Position numbers and translations under genes: made by a program. A stretch of DNA of 64,000 nt, from positions 62,001 through 126,000 of the forward strand of contig JAUXXH010000001.1 in the NCBI GenBank assembly GCA_030684935.1, written 5' to 3'. Under the pieces are notes generated by a model. The model ran no database searches. It saw only the letters and a list, made by a program, of their open reading frames with translations, and had not been told where the DNA came from. How positions within the stretch are numbered: the stretch's first letter is position 1; each line of letters begins with the position of its first letter. Below, in pieces: positions 29,818 through 38,744 of the stretch. The stretch is from Pseudolabrys sp. GTDB lineage: Bacteria > Pseudomonadota > Alphaproteobacteria > Rhizobiales > Xanthobacteraceae.

Positions 29818-30273
29818 ATGCGATTTCTGCACACCATGCTGCGCGTGCGCAATCTCGATGCCGCGCTCGATTTCTACTGCAACAAGCTCGGCCTCAAGGA
29901 AACCCGCCGCCGCGAGGACGAGAAAAACCGCTACACGCTCGTTTTCCTGGTCGGACCGGACGACGAAAGTGTGGTCGAGGCCAGCCGGAAGAACGGCCGT
30001 CCGGGCCCGGAAGTGGAACTCACCTACAACTGGGACACCGAGGACTACGGCGAGGCGCGCTATTTCGGCCATCTCGCCTACGAGGTCGACGACATCTATG
30101 CCACCTGCGATCGGCTGATGAAGGCCGGCGTCACCATCAACCGGCCGCCCCGCGACGGGCAGATGGCCTTTGTGCGCTCGCCCGACAAGCACTCGATCGA
30201 GCTTTTGCAGAAGGGTAACGCCCTGCCGCCGCAGGAACCGTGGAAATCGATGGCGAATACCGGCCACTGGTGA
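29818..30273 (+). CDS. gloA: Lactoylglutathione lyase-like VOC protein
   Basis: 151-aa two-module VOC enzyme; converts the methylglyoxal-glutathione adduct to lactoylglutathione. Metal ligands: His6 (FLHTML), Glu in EVELTYNW, His in FGHLAYEV and Glu in SIELLQ, the usual GloA positions. The sequence [15 protein letters not shown] aligns with E. coli GloA. ATG 29818. A tRNA-Glu follows about 70 bp later. Confidence 0.88.
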   Translation: MRFLHTMLRVRNLDAALDFYCNKLGLKETRRREDEKNRYTLVFLVGPDDESVVEASRKNGRPGPEVELTYNWDTEDYGEARYFGHLAYEVDDIYATCDRLMKAGVTINRPPRDGQMAFVRSPDKHSIELLQKGNALPPQEPWKSMANTGHW

Positions 30274-30341
30274 GCTTGCCGCTGGCGGTGAAGCTCATTA
30301 TACGTCCCCCGCGGGCGCCGTTGGGCGCCCGGAACTGGTCA

Positions 30342-30417
30342 GCGCCCTTCGTCTAGAGGCCTAGGACACCGCCCTTTCACGGCGGTAACAGGGGTTCGAA
30401 TCCCCTAGGGCGCACCA
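30342..30417 (+). tRNA. tRNA-Glu (TTC anticodon)
   Basis: 76 nt with encoded CCA. Acceptor stem GCGCCCT pairs with AGGGCGC; T-loop GGTTCGAATCC; anticodon TTC lies in CCCTTTCAC. Followed by gene fragments, see below. Confidence 0.96.
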
Positions 30418-30445
30418 TTTCTACAAACCGAGCATAAAGCCGAGT

Positions 30446-30597
30446 TCACGGATTTACGCCAACACGCGCAAACCGCCCCGGCGGCTGCCGACATGGCGGC
30501 TGAAGGCGGTGCTGAACGTGCTCGCCGAGCCATAGCCGACGCGCCGCGCCACCTCGTCCAGTAAGACGGTCCGGCTGCGCAGCAAGTCCTTCGCTAG
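30446..30597 (-). pseudogene. C-terminal remnant of an AraC-family regulator
   Basis: The minus strand at 30597-30487 encodes LAKDLLRSRTV and EVARRVGYGSASTFSTAFSRHVG, a clear second helix-turn-helix of an AraC/XylS activator. A frame change near 30487 is needed to reach the expected family ending PPGRFARVGVNP (to 30446). No N-terminal domain or first helix-turn-helix is present, so it is a decayed fragment. Confidence 0.72.
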
Positions 30598-30834
30598 GCC
30601 GCTTCCACCATCCCGGCGCGCTCCAGCGTGACGGCAAGCGTGCGGATGTCCTTGTCGAGTTGCGCCGGCGCCACGTCGGGAAACGCCGCGGCGGCTGCGG
30701 GTCCGGCTGCGCCCCTGTGCCTTGGCGTCCGACAGGTTGAGGGCCATCGGCGCGGCATAGCTGGTCAAGACGGTCAGCCCCAGCAAGGCCAGCGCTTTAC
30801 GCCGCGAAAGCGGCGGGACTTCTTTGTCGGACAT
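30454..30834 (-). pseudogene. Tat-leader small protein with replaced 3' part
   Basis: ATG 30834 with GGAG 8 nt upstream begins MSDKEVPPLSRRKALALLGL, a twin-arginine-like leader found in small Arg-rich Rhizobiales proteins. After about 45 residues, including RSRTRSRR, the reading frame enters unrelated sequence and then runs into the AraC remnant in the same frame, giving a 126-aa open frame. I read the 5' part as genuine and the rest as replaced or decayed. It could be expressed as a small exported protein. Confidence 0.55.
30594..30704 (-). pseudogene. Possible 3' fragment of another gene
   Basis: In a different frame from the neighbouring remnants, 36 codons (FPDVAPAQLDKDIRTLAVTL, then ERAGMVEAA) end in TAG at 30594, just where the AraC remnant starts. 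It reads like a C-terminus of a periplasmic binding protein, but this is weak. Confidence 0.3.
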
Positions 30835-31059
30835 GGAAATTTCTCCGGTTGGCAGTGCCGGGGGCACCCCCCTCGCAGCCAATGCGGTTCCATGGCGAAA
30901 TTAGCCGCAGCGCGCCATAGTGCCGCGGGCGCCGCCGTTATGGCTGCCATGCGAACATGGCGTCGCACGCAACGGGAATTTGCCGTAGAAAGTTCTCAGC
31001 CGAATGAGTCTTTGCGGGCGTTTCGCTGACCCGCCCACTCGTCTCGGGAGCACCAGGCC

Positions 31060-31203
31060 ATGATGTCAAACAAGAATGTAGTAGCGGCGCTGCGGCGCGA
31101 TGTTGTGTTCGTCGGCAACGCCGTGATTGCGGTGGTTTTCGTTTGCTTTGCCAGCCTCGCGGTCAGCGCGACCGTGATCGACCTGATGGCGATGGCGCAC
31201 TAG
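31060..31203 (+). CDS. Short single-helix membrane protein (47 aa)
   Basis: ATG 31060 preceded by GGGAG (9 nt). The 47-aa product starts with a charged stretch (MMSNKNVVAALRRDVV) and contains one strongly hydrophobic helix (VIAVVFVCFASLAVSATVI) ending MAMAH. Its stop overlaps the stop of convergent epmB by 4 nt. The composition and ribosome site suggest it is translated; function unknown. Confidence 0.55.
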   Translation: MMSNKNVVAALRRDVVFVGNAVIAVVFVCFASLAVSATVIDLMAMAH

Positions 31204-32255
31204 CCGCCGGCCGACGGCGGATAGACGTGCCGGCCGCCGTTGAAATCCTCCACCACCTGCGCACCGCCCGGCGTGCCTGAGCCCTGGATATAGCTCGGCC
31301 CGATCGGCGATTTGCCGTGGCCGCCGGGAATGTCGAGCACATAGGTCGGCTGGCACAATCCCGACAGCCGGCCCCGCATCCCGCGCATCAGCGCCTGCCC
31401 GGTCTCGACATCGGTGCGGAAATGGCTGGTGCCCGGCGCCAGATCGCCATGGTGCAGGTAATAGGGTTTGATCCGGCATTCGACACAGGCCCGCATCAGA
31501 TCGGCCATGGCTTCGGACGTATCGTTGACGCCCTTCAGCAACACGGACTGCGCCAGCAGCGGCAATCCCGCGTCGGCCAAACGCGCGACCGCTTCGCGCG
31601 CCGCCGCGCTCAGTTCGCGCGCATGATTGACGTGCACGGCGACGTAAGTCGGCTTGCCCTTGATCCTCAGCGCCCGCACCAGGCCCGGCGTGATGCGCGC
31701 CGGATCGGCGACCGGGACGCGGCTGTGGATGCGCACCACCTTGACGTGGTCGATCGCGCCCAGCGCCTTCATCACGGCGCGCAACCGGCGCGGTGACAGC
31801 ACCAGCGGATCGCCGCCGGTCAGGATCACTTCCCAGATATTCGTGTCGCCGCGGATGTAATCGAGCGCAGCGGCCAGCGCCGCGGCCGACAGCGCATTCG
31901 GCTTGTCCGGCCCGACCATCTCGCGCCGGAAACAGAAACGGCAATAGACCGCGCAGACATGGGTGACCTTGAGCAGCACGCGGTCGGGATAGCGATGCAC
32001 GATGCCTTCGACCGGACTGTGCGCGCCATCGCCGATCGGGTCGGCCAGTTCCTCCGCCCGCACATCGAGTTCGGCCACGTCCGGCACCACCTGGCGGGCG
32101 ATCGGATCGGCGGGATCGGCGCGGTCGATCAACGCCGCCAGATGCGCCGGCACGGCGACCGCATAGCGCGCGGCGACAGCGTCGAGGCCGGCACGGCGGT
32201 CGGACGGTGCAAGGCCGTGATCGATGATCTGGGCCGCGGTTCGCAGTGTCGGCAT
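31200..32255 (-). CDS. epmB: EF-P beta-lysylation protein EpmB (lysine 2,3-aminomutase-like)
   Basis: Radical SAM, PLP-dependent aminomutase that makes (R)-beta-lysine for EF-P. The CxxxCxxC cluster is CAVYCRFC; GGDPLVLS, HSRVPV and PGGHGKSPIGPSY are conserved. At 351 aa it is short like EpmB, lacking the long C-terminal part of catabolic KamA. Start ATG 32255 with AGGGAA upstream. Lies 13 bp after epmA and across from efp. Confidence 0.9.
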   Translation of the reverse strand: MPTLRTAAQIIDHGLAPSDRRAGLDAVAARYAVAVPAHLAALIDRADPADPIARQVVPDVAELDVRAEELADPIGDGAHSPVEGIVHRYPDRVLLKVTHVCAVYCRFCFRREMVGPDKPNALSAAALAAALDYIRGDTNIWEVILTGGDPLVLSPRRLRAVMKALGAIDHVKVVRIHSRVPVADPARITPGLVRALRIKGKPTYVAVHVNHARELSAAAREAVARLADAGLPLLAQSVLLKGVNDTSEAMADLMRACVECRIKPYYLHHGDLAPGTSHFRTDVETGQALMRGMRGRLSGLCQPTYVLDIPGGHGKSPIGPSYIQGSGTPGGAQVVEDFNGGRHVYPPSAGG

Positions 32256-32268
32256 GGCGCGTTCCCTG

Positions 32269-33318
32269 TCAGTCCTCAATGTCCACCACCGGCGTCCATA
32301 TCACCTGGTCGATGCGTTGCGCACCTGTCGCCAGCATCACGAGCCGGTCGAAGCCGAGCGCGATACCGCAGGCCTGCGGCATTTCCGCGAGCGCGGCGAG
32401 GAAATCCTCGTCGACCGGATAGCGCTCGCCGTGAAGGCGCTCTTTCTCGGCCATGGCCGCAGCAAAGCGCGCACGCTGCTCGCCAACATCGGTCAGTTCG
32501 CCGAAGGCATTGCCGAGTTCCACGCCGCAGGCATAGAGCTCGAAACGCTCGGCCACTTGATCGCTGCCGGGCTTGGCCCGCGCCAGCGCCGCCAGCGGCA
32601 AGGGGTATTCGGAGAGGATCGTGGCGCGGCCGAGTCCGAGATGGGGATCGACGCGCTCGGCCAGAATGCGGCTGAAGATGTCGCCCCAGGTATCGTCGGC
32701 GGCAATGGAGACGCTGGCCGATGTCGCCGCCGCCGCCAGTGCGTCGCGGTCGCCCTCTCCGCCCCGCACCGTCGCCAGCAGATCGATCCCGGCGCGACGC
32801 ATGAAAGCTTCCGCCACGGTGACGCGTTCCGGTTCGTCAAAGGGATCGATGCTGTTGCCGCGAAAGGTGAACTGCGTCGTCCCGGCCGCTTTCGCGGCCT
32901 CACGCAACAGCGCCGCGCAATCATCCATCAGCGCCTCGTACGGCGCGTCGGTTCGATACCATTCCAGCATCGTGAACTCGGGATGATGCAGCGCGCCGCG
33001 CTCGCGGTTGCGGAAGACGCGGGCGAAATCAAAGATGCGGGTCTCGCCGGCGGCCAGCAGTTTCTTGCAGGCGAATTCCGGCGAGGTGCGCAGGTAGAGC
33101 GGCCGCCGCTCGCCGCCCGGTCCGATCAGATCGGTGGCGAAGGCGTGCAGGTGGGTTTCATTGCCGGGCGACACCTGGACGGTCGCGGTTTCGACTTCGA
33201 CGAAATCCTGCGCCGCAAACCAGCCCCGCACCGCCGCGGCAATGCGGTTCCGCGCCAGCAGATAAGGCCTGCGGGCCGCATGCAGTCCGGGCAGCCAAAA
33301 CGGCGTGGTTTCGCGCAC
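32269..33318 (-). CDS. epmA: EF-P--(R)-beta-lysine ligase EpmA
   Basis: Class II lysyl-tRNA-synthetase-like enzyme without the anticodon-binding domain, 349 aa. Motif 2 is RVFRNRERGALHHPEFTMLEWYR and motif 3 GIALGFDRLVM. It adenylates (R)-beta-lysine and attaches it to EF-P. The start is GTG at 33318. Divergent from efp with 120 bp between. Confidence 0.92.
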   Translation of the reverse strand: MRETTPFWLPGLHAARRPYLLARNRIAAAVRGWFAAQDFVEVETATVQVSPGNETHLHAFATDLIGPGGERRPLYLRTSPEFACKKLLAAGETRIFDFARVFRNRERGALHHPEFTMLEWYRTDAPYEALMDDCAALLREAAKAAGTTQFTFRGNSIDPFDEPERVTVAEAFMRRAGIDLLATVRGGEGDRDALAAAATSASVSIAADDTWGDIFSRILAERVDPHLGLGRATILSEYPLPLAALARAKPGSDQVAERFELYACGVELGNAFGELTDVGEQRARFAAAMAEKERLHGERYPVDEDFLAALAEMPQACGIALGFDRLVMLATGAQRIDQVIWTPVVDIED

Positions 33319-33437
33319 AATACCCTCAAGAAACGGCTTGAATTACCTGGCGGAGCCCCGGGGAGAAAGGCTGGCATCGGCCGAGAAGATCGCTATGGTG
33401 CGGCCGAAACCCGCCATCAAGCTAAGGATTCCCCGTC

Positions 33438-34004
33438 GTGAAGGTTATCGCCAGCCAGCTCCGCAAGGGCAATATCGTCGATCTCGAAGGCAAGCTCTAC
33501 GTGGTGCTTAACGCGGAAAGCTTTCATCCCGGCAAGGGCACCCCGACGACCCAGATCGATATGCGCCGGATTTCAGACGGCGTGAAGACCCAGATGCGCT
33601 ACAAGACCACCGACCAGGTCGAGCGTGCCCATGTCGAAGAGGTCGAGTATTCCTACCTCTACCAGGACGCCGACGGCTTCCATTTCATGAACGACCAGAC
33701 CTACGATCAGGTGGCGCTGCAGACCGATATCGTCGGCGACATGGCCTCCTATTTGCAGGAAGGCATGAAGGTTCAGCTCTCGATGCATGAAGGCAACGCG
33801 ATCTCGATCGAGATCCCGCAGAAGATCACGCTGGAAATCACCGAGACCGAACCGGCGATGAAAGGCCAGACCGCCTCCGGTTCGTTCAAGCCGGCGATAT
33901 TGTCGAACGGCGTGCGCACCATGGTGCCGACCCACATCACCGTCGGCACCCGCGTGGTGGTGATGACCGCGGACGGCGCTTACGTGGAGCGCGCCAAGGA
34001 TTGA
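33438..34004 (+). CDS. efp: Elongation factor P
   Basis: Relieves ribosome stalling at polyproline. 188 aa, three beta domains. The loop carrying the modified lysine is PGKG, Lys33 (equivalent to E. coli Lys34), consistent with beta-lysylation by the neighbouring EpmA/EpmB. GTG start with AAGGA 9 nt upstream. Confidence 0.96.
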   Translation: MKVIASQLRKGNIVDLEGKLYVVLNAESFHPGKGTPTTQIDMRRISDGVKTQMRYKTTDQVERAHVEEVEYSYLYQDADGFHFMNDQTYDQVALQTDIVGDMASYLQEGMKVQLSMHEGNAISIEIPQKITLEITETEPAMKGQTASGSFKPAILSNGVRTMVPTHITVGTRVVVMTADGAYVERAKD

Positions 34005-34079
34005 GCATTTCGGCCGGGATATTAACCGCGAAACCACGGTAACCAAGACGGGGCCGTTGAATAGGCGCAGGTTTGGCCG

Positions 34080-34244
34080 ATGTCCCTATCATCCTGGTAT
34101 CATCACAAAGCCGAACAGTGCACGCGCCTTGCCACGGGCACCGTCGATCCGTTGAAGCGCACATTGTATCTTTCCGAGCAAAAGTCCTGGCTCGCCCTTG
34201 TCGCGCCGATTGATCTGGAAGCCGGCGGCAAAGAGCCGGACTGA
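34080..34244 (+). CDS. Small helical protein (54 aa), KAEQC-type
   Basis: ATG 34080 encodes 54 residues (MSLSSWYHHKAEQCTRLATG..., LSEQKSWLALVA...). The pattern of E-Q-C-x-R-L-A, a D-P turn and a W-L pair resembles small Rhizobiales proteins of unknown function and also the 77-aa protein encoded at 49919-50152. Ribosome site weak (AGG 8 nt upstream). Confidence 0.55.
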   Translation: MSLSSWYHHKAEQCTRLATGTVDPLKRTLYLSEQKSWLALVAPIDLEAGGKEPD

Positions 34245-34363
34245 GCGCAACTGCCGGCCATCGGCTGTCGTCTGGCTGCTGCTTTGGCGCCGACACCCCT
34301 CCCTTGTATGACGCTGCGCAATGCCTTTTACTTCCGCGCGACCGGACCGCAACGAGGGATAGA
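34245..34363. other. Intergenic, remainder of the gap after efp
   Basis: Together with 34005-34079 this makes up the gap between efp and the M23 peptidase gene, which is broken only by the 54-aa gene. No repeat, RNA gene or terminator seen. Confidence 0.35.
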
Positions 34364-36202
34364 GTGTTGATTCGTGCCGTAATATTGAGTCTCGCGTTTC
34401 TGTTCGGCAGCCCTGTCGTCGCCCAGGAGTTGAAGCCCCCGCAACTGGCGATCGTCGACGTCGACTGGAATGCAGCCGCGGCGATCCTTGATGGTCCGCT
34501 CGGCGGACCGCCGGAGGACCCGTTCGGTCTGCTGAATGCCGCCACCGGCCACCGCTTCAAGGGCGTCGCCGACAGCACGGTGCCGGTGCTGTTGCCATTC
34601 GATGCGGCGGCATTCGCCAAAGAGCTGACGGAGGCGAAGGAGCCATCGGCGGATCTGATCGGTCAAATAGCCGGCCGCGCCATGCTGGGTAATTTCCGCG
34701 CATCCGATTTTTTCATGGCCGGACCGGCAGGATACAACGCCGTGTTCGCGATGCGCCTCGCCGAGGTGAAGGACTTCGCCGACATCCGTTACACCGAGCC
34801 GGTCTACGTCATGTTTTCCGGATTTCGCATGACCTACACGCTCGATGGCAAGCCACTTCCCGAAGGGGCCGAGGTGAAGGCGCTCGAAGCGGATTTCCCC
34901 GGTATCCGCCGCTATCTGCATGAGTCCTATGTTCGCTACAGCTTCGAGCGCTTCGGCGTCACCTATGTAGCGGCGATCTACTGTCTCGACCGGCGGCCGC
35001 GGCCGAAAATACTGACCTGCCGCCAGGCCGACCGGGTCGCCGAGCGCTTTCTAGGCAACCTCAAGCTTGCCGGCGGCACACCGCCCCCGCTCGGCCAAAC
35101 CATCGATGCCGCGGTGCTGCCGCGGCCTGAACCGGTGTCGACGGACTTCAGCTATTTCAGCCCGGGCTACCTCATTCCCGGCACCGGCCGCAGCAAGGAG
35201 CTCCCCGGGGTCGCCGATTACACCGTCTACGCAAACCTGCGGTTTCCGATCAAGGATCCGCCGGCCTTTGTGAATTCCCAGTCTTTCAACAACTGGGGCA
35301 ATTGCAATTTCACCGGACGCTCGGTGCGCAATCTCCGCAAGAAAGGCACGCCCTACTCCTGCACGGTGAACGGCCTGCCGCTGGTGTTCGATGAGTCCGC
35401 CGGCGCCAATTTCTCGTTTCCATGGCGCGACAACTTCTGCGAACACCGCAACTTCTATGTCGGCCAGTGCCCGGGCGGCGAAGGTCATCAGGGCCAGGAC
35501 ATCCGGCCGGGGCGATGCCATCTGTTCAACGAAGGGGCCGACCGGTGCCTGCCCTATCATCATGAGGTGGTGGCGGCGCTTGACGGCATGGTCCTGCGCG
35601 CGGCCAAGCAGGAGGCGGTCTTTCTTTTCGCCAATACACCCAGCGCGCATGTGCGCGTCCGCTACATTCACATGAATCCGAACCGCCTCGACGCCGACGG
35701 AATTCTCAGCGGGAAAGCCGTGAAAGCCGGCGATGTGATTGGTCAGGCCGCCACGTTCAACAGGACCGAGCGCGGCACCAGCTACCATCTGCACTTCGAC
35801 ATGCAGGTGCCGACCAAAATCGGCTTTGTCTTTGTCAACCCCTATGCCAGCCTGGTCGCGGCCTATGAGCAACTGACGGGAGCCCGCGGCAAAGAAATAA
35901 AGCCGGGCGACACTGTGCCGCCGCTCGACCCGGTGCCGCCGGTGATCGTCAACCCGGCGCCGGCGCCCGCGGCCGTCGAGTCCAAAGAGGCTGCGCCCCA
36001 AGAGGCCGAGCAAAAGCCAGTTGAGCAGAAGGCGTCCGAGCCGCAGAAGCCGGCCCCGGTCGCCGCTCCGCCGCCCAAGGTCAAGGAAAAGCCGGCGGTG
36101 CGGGCCAAGCCGCCGCGCAAGCGCCCGGCCCGCAAGAAGCAGCGGCGGCGCGCGCCGGCGGCAGCCGTCGAGGACGCGACGCCCTATTACGAGCGGAACT
36201 GA
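34364..36202 (+). CDS. M23-family metallopeptidase with Lys/Pro/Ala-rich tail
   Basis: Exported protein of about 612 aa. A short signal peptide (VILSLAFLFGSPVVAQ) is followed by about 350 residues of unknown fold, then an M23/LytM-type domain with HQGQD (zinc His/Asp) and HLHFD (His-x-His) in the expected order. The last 80 residues are rich in Lys, Pro, Ala and Arg. Likely a peptidoglycan endopeptidase or an activator. Start is GTG 34364 or TTG 34367; GAGGGA lies just upstream. Confidence 0.82.
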   Translation: MLIRAVILSLAFLFGSPVVAQELKPPQLAIVDVDWNAAAAILDGPLGGPPEDPFGLLNAATGHRFKGVADSTVPVLLPFDAAAFAKELTEAKEPSADLIGQIAGRAMLGNFRASDFFMAGPAGYNAVFAMRLAEVKDFADIRYTEPVYVMFSGFRMTYTLDGKPLPEGAEVKALEADFPGIRRYLHESYVRYSFERFGVTYVAAIYCLDRRPRPKILTCRQADRVAERFLGNLKLAGGTPPPLGQTIDAAVLPRPEPVSTDFSYFSPGYLIPGTGRSKELPGVADYTVYANLRFPIKDPPAFVNSQSFNNWGNCNFTGRSVRNLRKKGTPYSCTVNGLPLVFDESAGANFSFPWRDNFCEHRNFYVGQCPGGEGHQGQDIRPGRCHLFNEGADRCLPYHHEVVAALDGMVLRAAKQEAVFLFANTPSAHVRVRYIHMNPNRLDADGILSGKAVKAGDVIGQAATFNRTERGTSYHLHFDMQVPTKIGFVFVNPYASLVAAYEQLTGARGKEIKPGDTVPPLDPVPPVIVNPAPAPAAVESKEAAPQEAEQKPVEQKASEPQKPAPVAAPPPKVKEKPAVRAKPPRKRPARKKQRRRAPAAAVEDATPYYERN

Positions 36203-36250
36203 TCGCCCGGGCGTCATTTGTCTCGCCGCAATTGCCGCCTACAATGCGGC

Positions 36251-37510
36251 ATGATGCGAATCTCCCCCTCCCCGTCGCCGATGGCTCGTCTGAGCCGGCG
36301 CGTTTTCATGTCCGCCATCCTTGGCGGCGCCACGGCAATCGCCTTCGGCTCACCGGCCATCGCGCAATCGGCCGCGTTCGAACGCTGGGTCGCCACCTTC
36401 CGGGCCCGCGCCATCGCGCGCGGCATTTCCGGCGCCACCTACGACCGGGTGATGAAGGGGCTGAAGCCCGACACCAGCGTCTATGCCCTTCAGCGCGCCC
36501 AGCCGGAGTTCACCGAACAGCTCTGGCAGTACATCAACCGCCGCTGCTCCGACTGGCGTGTGACCACCGGCAAGCAGCGCGCCCGAGAGCATGCGCCGCT
36601 GCTGGCGCGGCTGGAGAAGGATTTCGGCGTCGACCGCTATCTGCTGCTCGGCCTTTGGGGGATGGAATCCTCTTTTGGCGACGTGATGGACAATCCGAAA
36701 TACATGCGGCCGGTAATCCCGGCCCTGGCCGCCTTGGCCTTCGGCGAACCGCGGCGGCGCAAATACTGGGAAACCGAACTGCTCAACGCGCTGACCATCG
36801 TAGAGCGCGGCTGGGCGCAGCCCGAGGGCATGATCGGCTCCTGGGCCGGCGCCATGGGCCATACCCAGTGGATGCCGGAGGTGTGGCTCAACATCGGCAC
36901 CGACTACGACCGCGACGGGCGCGCCAATCCCTTCGGCAAGCCCGACGATGCGCTGGCGGGCAGCGCGCAGTATCTGCTCAAGCGCGGCCGCTACCGGCCC
37001 GGCGAGGCCTGGGGGTGCGAAGTGAAAGTGCCGGCCGGCCGGGCCCGGCTGGCCGACAACAAGACCATGCGATCTTACGCGCAATGGCAGGAGCTTGGCG
37101 TGCGGCGCGCCGACGGCGCCGCGTTTCCGCGGCCGGGTGATCAGGTGCGGCTGTGGGTGCCGGTCGCGGGCGGACCGGCATTCCTGGTGGGACAGAATTT
37201 CCGTGCCGTCTATTCCTACAATCCGTCGACCAGCTACGCACTGGCGTTGGTGCATCTCGGCGACCTGATCCGCGGCAATGGCTCGTTCCACCAGCAGTTC
37301 CCCGGCGGCGAACGCATTCCGACGGTCGACGAGATCAAGGAAATCCAGCGCCGCCTGACCGAGCGCGGTTTCCCGACCGATGGCATCGACGGCCGCTCGG
37401 GCATCGGTACGATCAAGGCAATCGCCGCCTTCCAGAAACAGGTGGGAATGGAACCGGCCGATGGTTATGCCGGGCTGAAAGTGCTGGCACGTCTGCGGCA
37501 AGCCAACTGA
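36251..37510 (+). CDS. Lytic murein transglycosylase, MltB family
   Basis: 419-aa enzyme. A twin-arginine-like leader (LSRRVFMSAILGG) is followed by the MltB/GH103 domain: catalytic Glu in LWGMESSFGD, then GAMGHTQWMP. A C-terminal peptidoglycan-binding domain (IQRRLTERGFPTDGIDGRSG) closes it. It follows the M23 gene closely and is likely co-transcribed. ATG 36251; ATG 36281 also possible. Confidence 0.9.
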   Translation: MMRISPSPSPMARLSRRVFMSAILGGATAIAFGSPAIAQSAAFERWVATFRARAIARGISGATYDRVMKGLKPDTSVYALQRAQPEFTEQLWQYINRRCSDWRVTTGKQRAREHAPLLARLEKDFGVDRYLLLGLWGMESSFGDVMDNPKYMRPVIPALAALAFGEPRRRKYWETELLNALTIVERGWAQPEGMIGSWAGAMGHTQWMPEVWLNIGTDYDRDGRANPFGKPDDALAGSAQYLLKRGRYRPGEAWGCEVKVPAGRARLADNKTMRSYAQWQELGVRRADGAAFPRPGDQVRLWVPVAGGPAFLVGQNFRAVYSYNPSTSYALALVHLGDLIRGNGSFHQQFPGGERIPTVDEIKEIQRRLTERGFPTDGIDGRSGIGTIKAIAAFQKQVGMEPADGYAGLKVLARLRQAN

Positions 37511-37517
37511 TCAGCGC

Positions 37518-38456
37518 CTACCCGGCCGCCGTCATGCGCGGAGGCCGGGCGAAATCCTGGGCCGCCATCCAGTCTTTCAGAAAATCGATGAAGGTCTGCA
37601 CCTTCGGTGGCGTCACCGGCGCCTGCGGATAGACCGCCAGCAACGGCCGCGATCCGGCGCGGTACCGCGGCAGCACGGCCACCAGTTCCCCCGACGCGAG
37701 TTCGTCCGCCACCACATAGCGCGGCACCATGGTCACGCCGAGGCCGGCCACCGCCGCCTTGCGCAACGTGATAGCCGCGTTGGAAAAGAACGCGCCCCGC
37801 ACCTTGACCGTCACCAGCCCTTGCGGACCCTCGAAGCGCCAGATGCTGTCATTGGGCGCGACATCGACATGCACCAGACAGGCATGGCCGCCGAGTTCGG
37901 CCGGCGTCTGCGGCCGCCCGGCGCGGGTGAGATAATCCGGCGCGGCACAAACCACCCATTCCACCGTGGCGACCTCCTGCTCCTGCACCGACGAGCCCCG
38001 CACGGTCGAGAACCCCAGCACAAGATCGAGATCGCGTTCGGCGAAGTCATAGGAGCCGCGATAAGGCGTGTTCTCCAGCATCAGCGAGACCTTCAACCGC
38101 GGCTGCGCCTTGGCGAAGGCGATCACCGCGTCGGACAAATGCATGGCGCCGAACGATTTGGGCGCCAACAACTTCAAGGTGCCGGCCGGCTCCAGCCGCG
38201 TGCGCAGGATCGCGCGCTCGCTGTTCTCGATGTCGAGGAAAACCTTTTCGCAGAACTCAAGGTAGGCGGCGCCTTCTTCGGTCAGGCTGACCGAGCGGGT
38301 CGAGCGGTTCAGCAGGCGGACACCGAGGCGCCGTTCAAGTTCGCTGACATGGCGTGACACCAGCGCGCGGGACAGGCCGAGTTGCCCGGCGGCAATGGTG
38401 AAGGAACCGGCGCGCACCACCCGCACGAAGCTTTCCATGGTGCGGAAACGGTCCAT
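37518..38456 (-). CDS. LysR-family transcriptional regulator
   Basis: 312-aa LTTR with an N-terminal winged helix-turn-helix (FTIAAGQLGLSRALVSRHV) and a periplasmic-binding-like effector domain. Divergently placed against the TPP-enzyme/ABC operon, so it is likely its regulator; the effector would be the imported compound or a product. Typical length. Confidence 0.9.
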   Translation of the reverse strand: MDRFRTMESFVRVVRAGSFTIAAGQLGLSRALVSRHVSELERRLGVRLLNRSTRSVSLTEEGAAYLEFCEKVFLDIENSERAILRTRLEPAGTLKLLAPKSFGAMHLSDAVIAFAKAQPRLKVSLMLENTPYRGSYDFAERDLDLVLGFSTVRGSSVQEQEVATVEWVVCAAPDYLTRAGRPQTPAELGGHACLVHVDVAPNDSIWRFEGPQGLVTVKVRGAFFSNAAITLRKAAVAGLGVTMVPRYVVADELASGELVAVLPRYRAGSRPLLAVYPQAPVTPPKVQTFIDFLKDWMAAQDFARPPRMTAAG

Positions 38457-38508
38457 TGAAACTGTGTCCGTCTCATTGGCGTTCGGGACCGGCCCGGAGC
38501 CGCGCGCG

Positions 38509-38531
38509 ATTGTTGATAATGCCGCAACAAT
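38509..38531. promoter_or_regulatory. Inverted repeat, probable LysR operator
   Basis: ATTGTTG-N9-CAACAAT, a perfect 7-bp inverted repeat in the divergent spacer between the LysR gene and the operon it may control. Its size suits a LysR-type dimer site. Confidence 0.55.
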
Positions 38532-38744
38532 GGTTTGCGTATTTATCGGCTTCTATGCGCTAATGTCAAAGGCTAGAGTGTGCCACAACACGGCGTCCGC
38601 GCCCGCTGGCCGACCCCATCGATCGCGGGCAATCACCAATAAGGCGCGGGGCCAACCCGCCGCCAGTTCAGGGAGAAACGTCGGCCGGAAGCAGGCCGTG
38701 GACCGCGCCAGCGGTTTCCGGCGCGACGGCTTTGATGCAACCGC

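Noticed and set aside
30454-30834. A genuine 126-aa fusion of a Tat leader to an AraC helix-turn-helix
   Set aside because: The junction lies in unrelated sequence and the AraC part lacks its first helix-turn-helix; decay of separate genes explains it better.
30342-31059. Integrated element with attachment repeats at tRNA-Glu
   Set aside because: No integrase and no second copy of the tRNA 3' end seen within the window; only gene debris remains.
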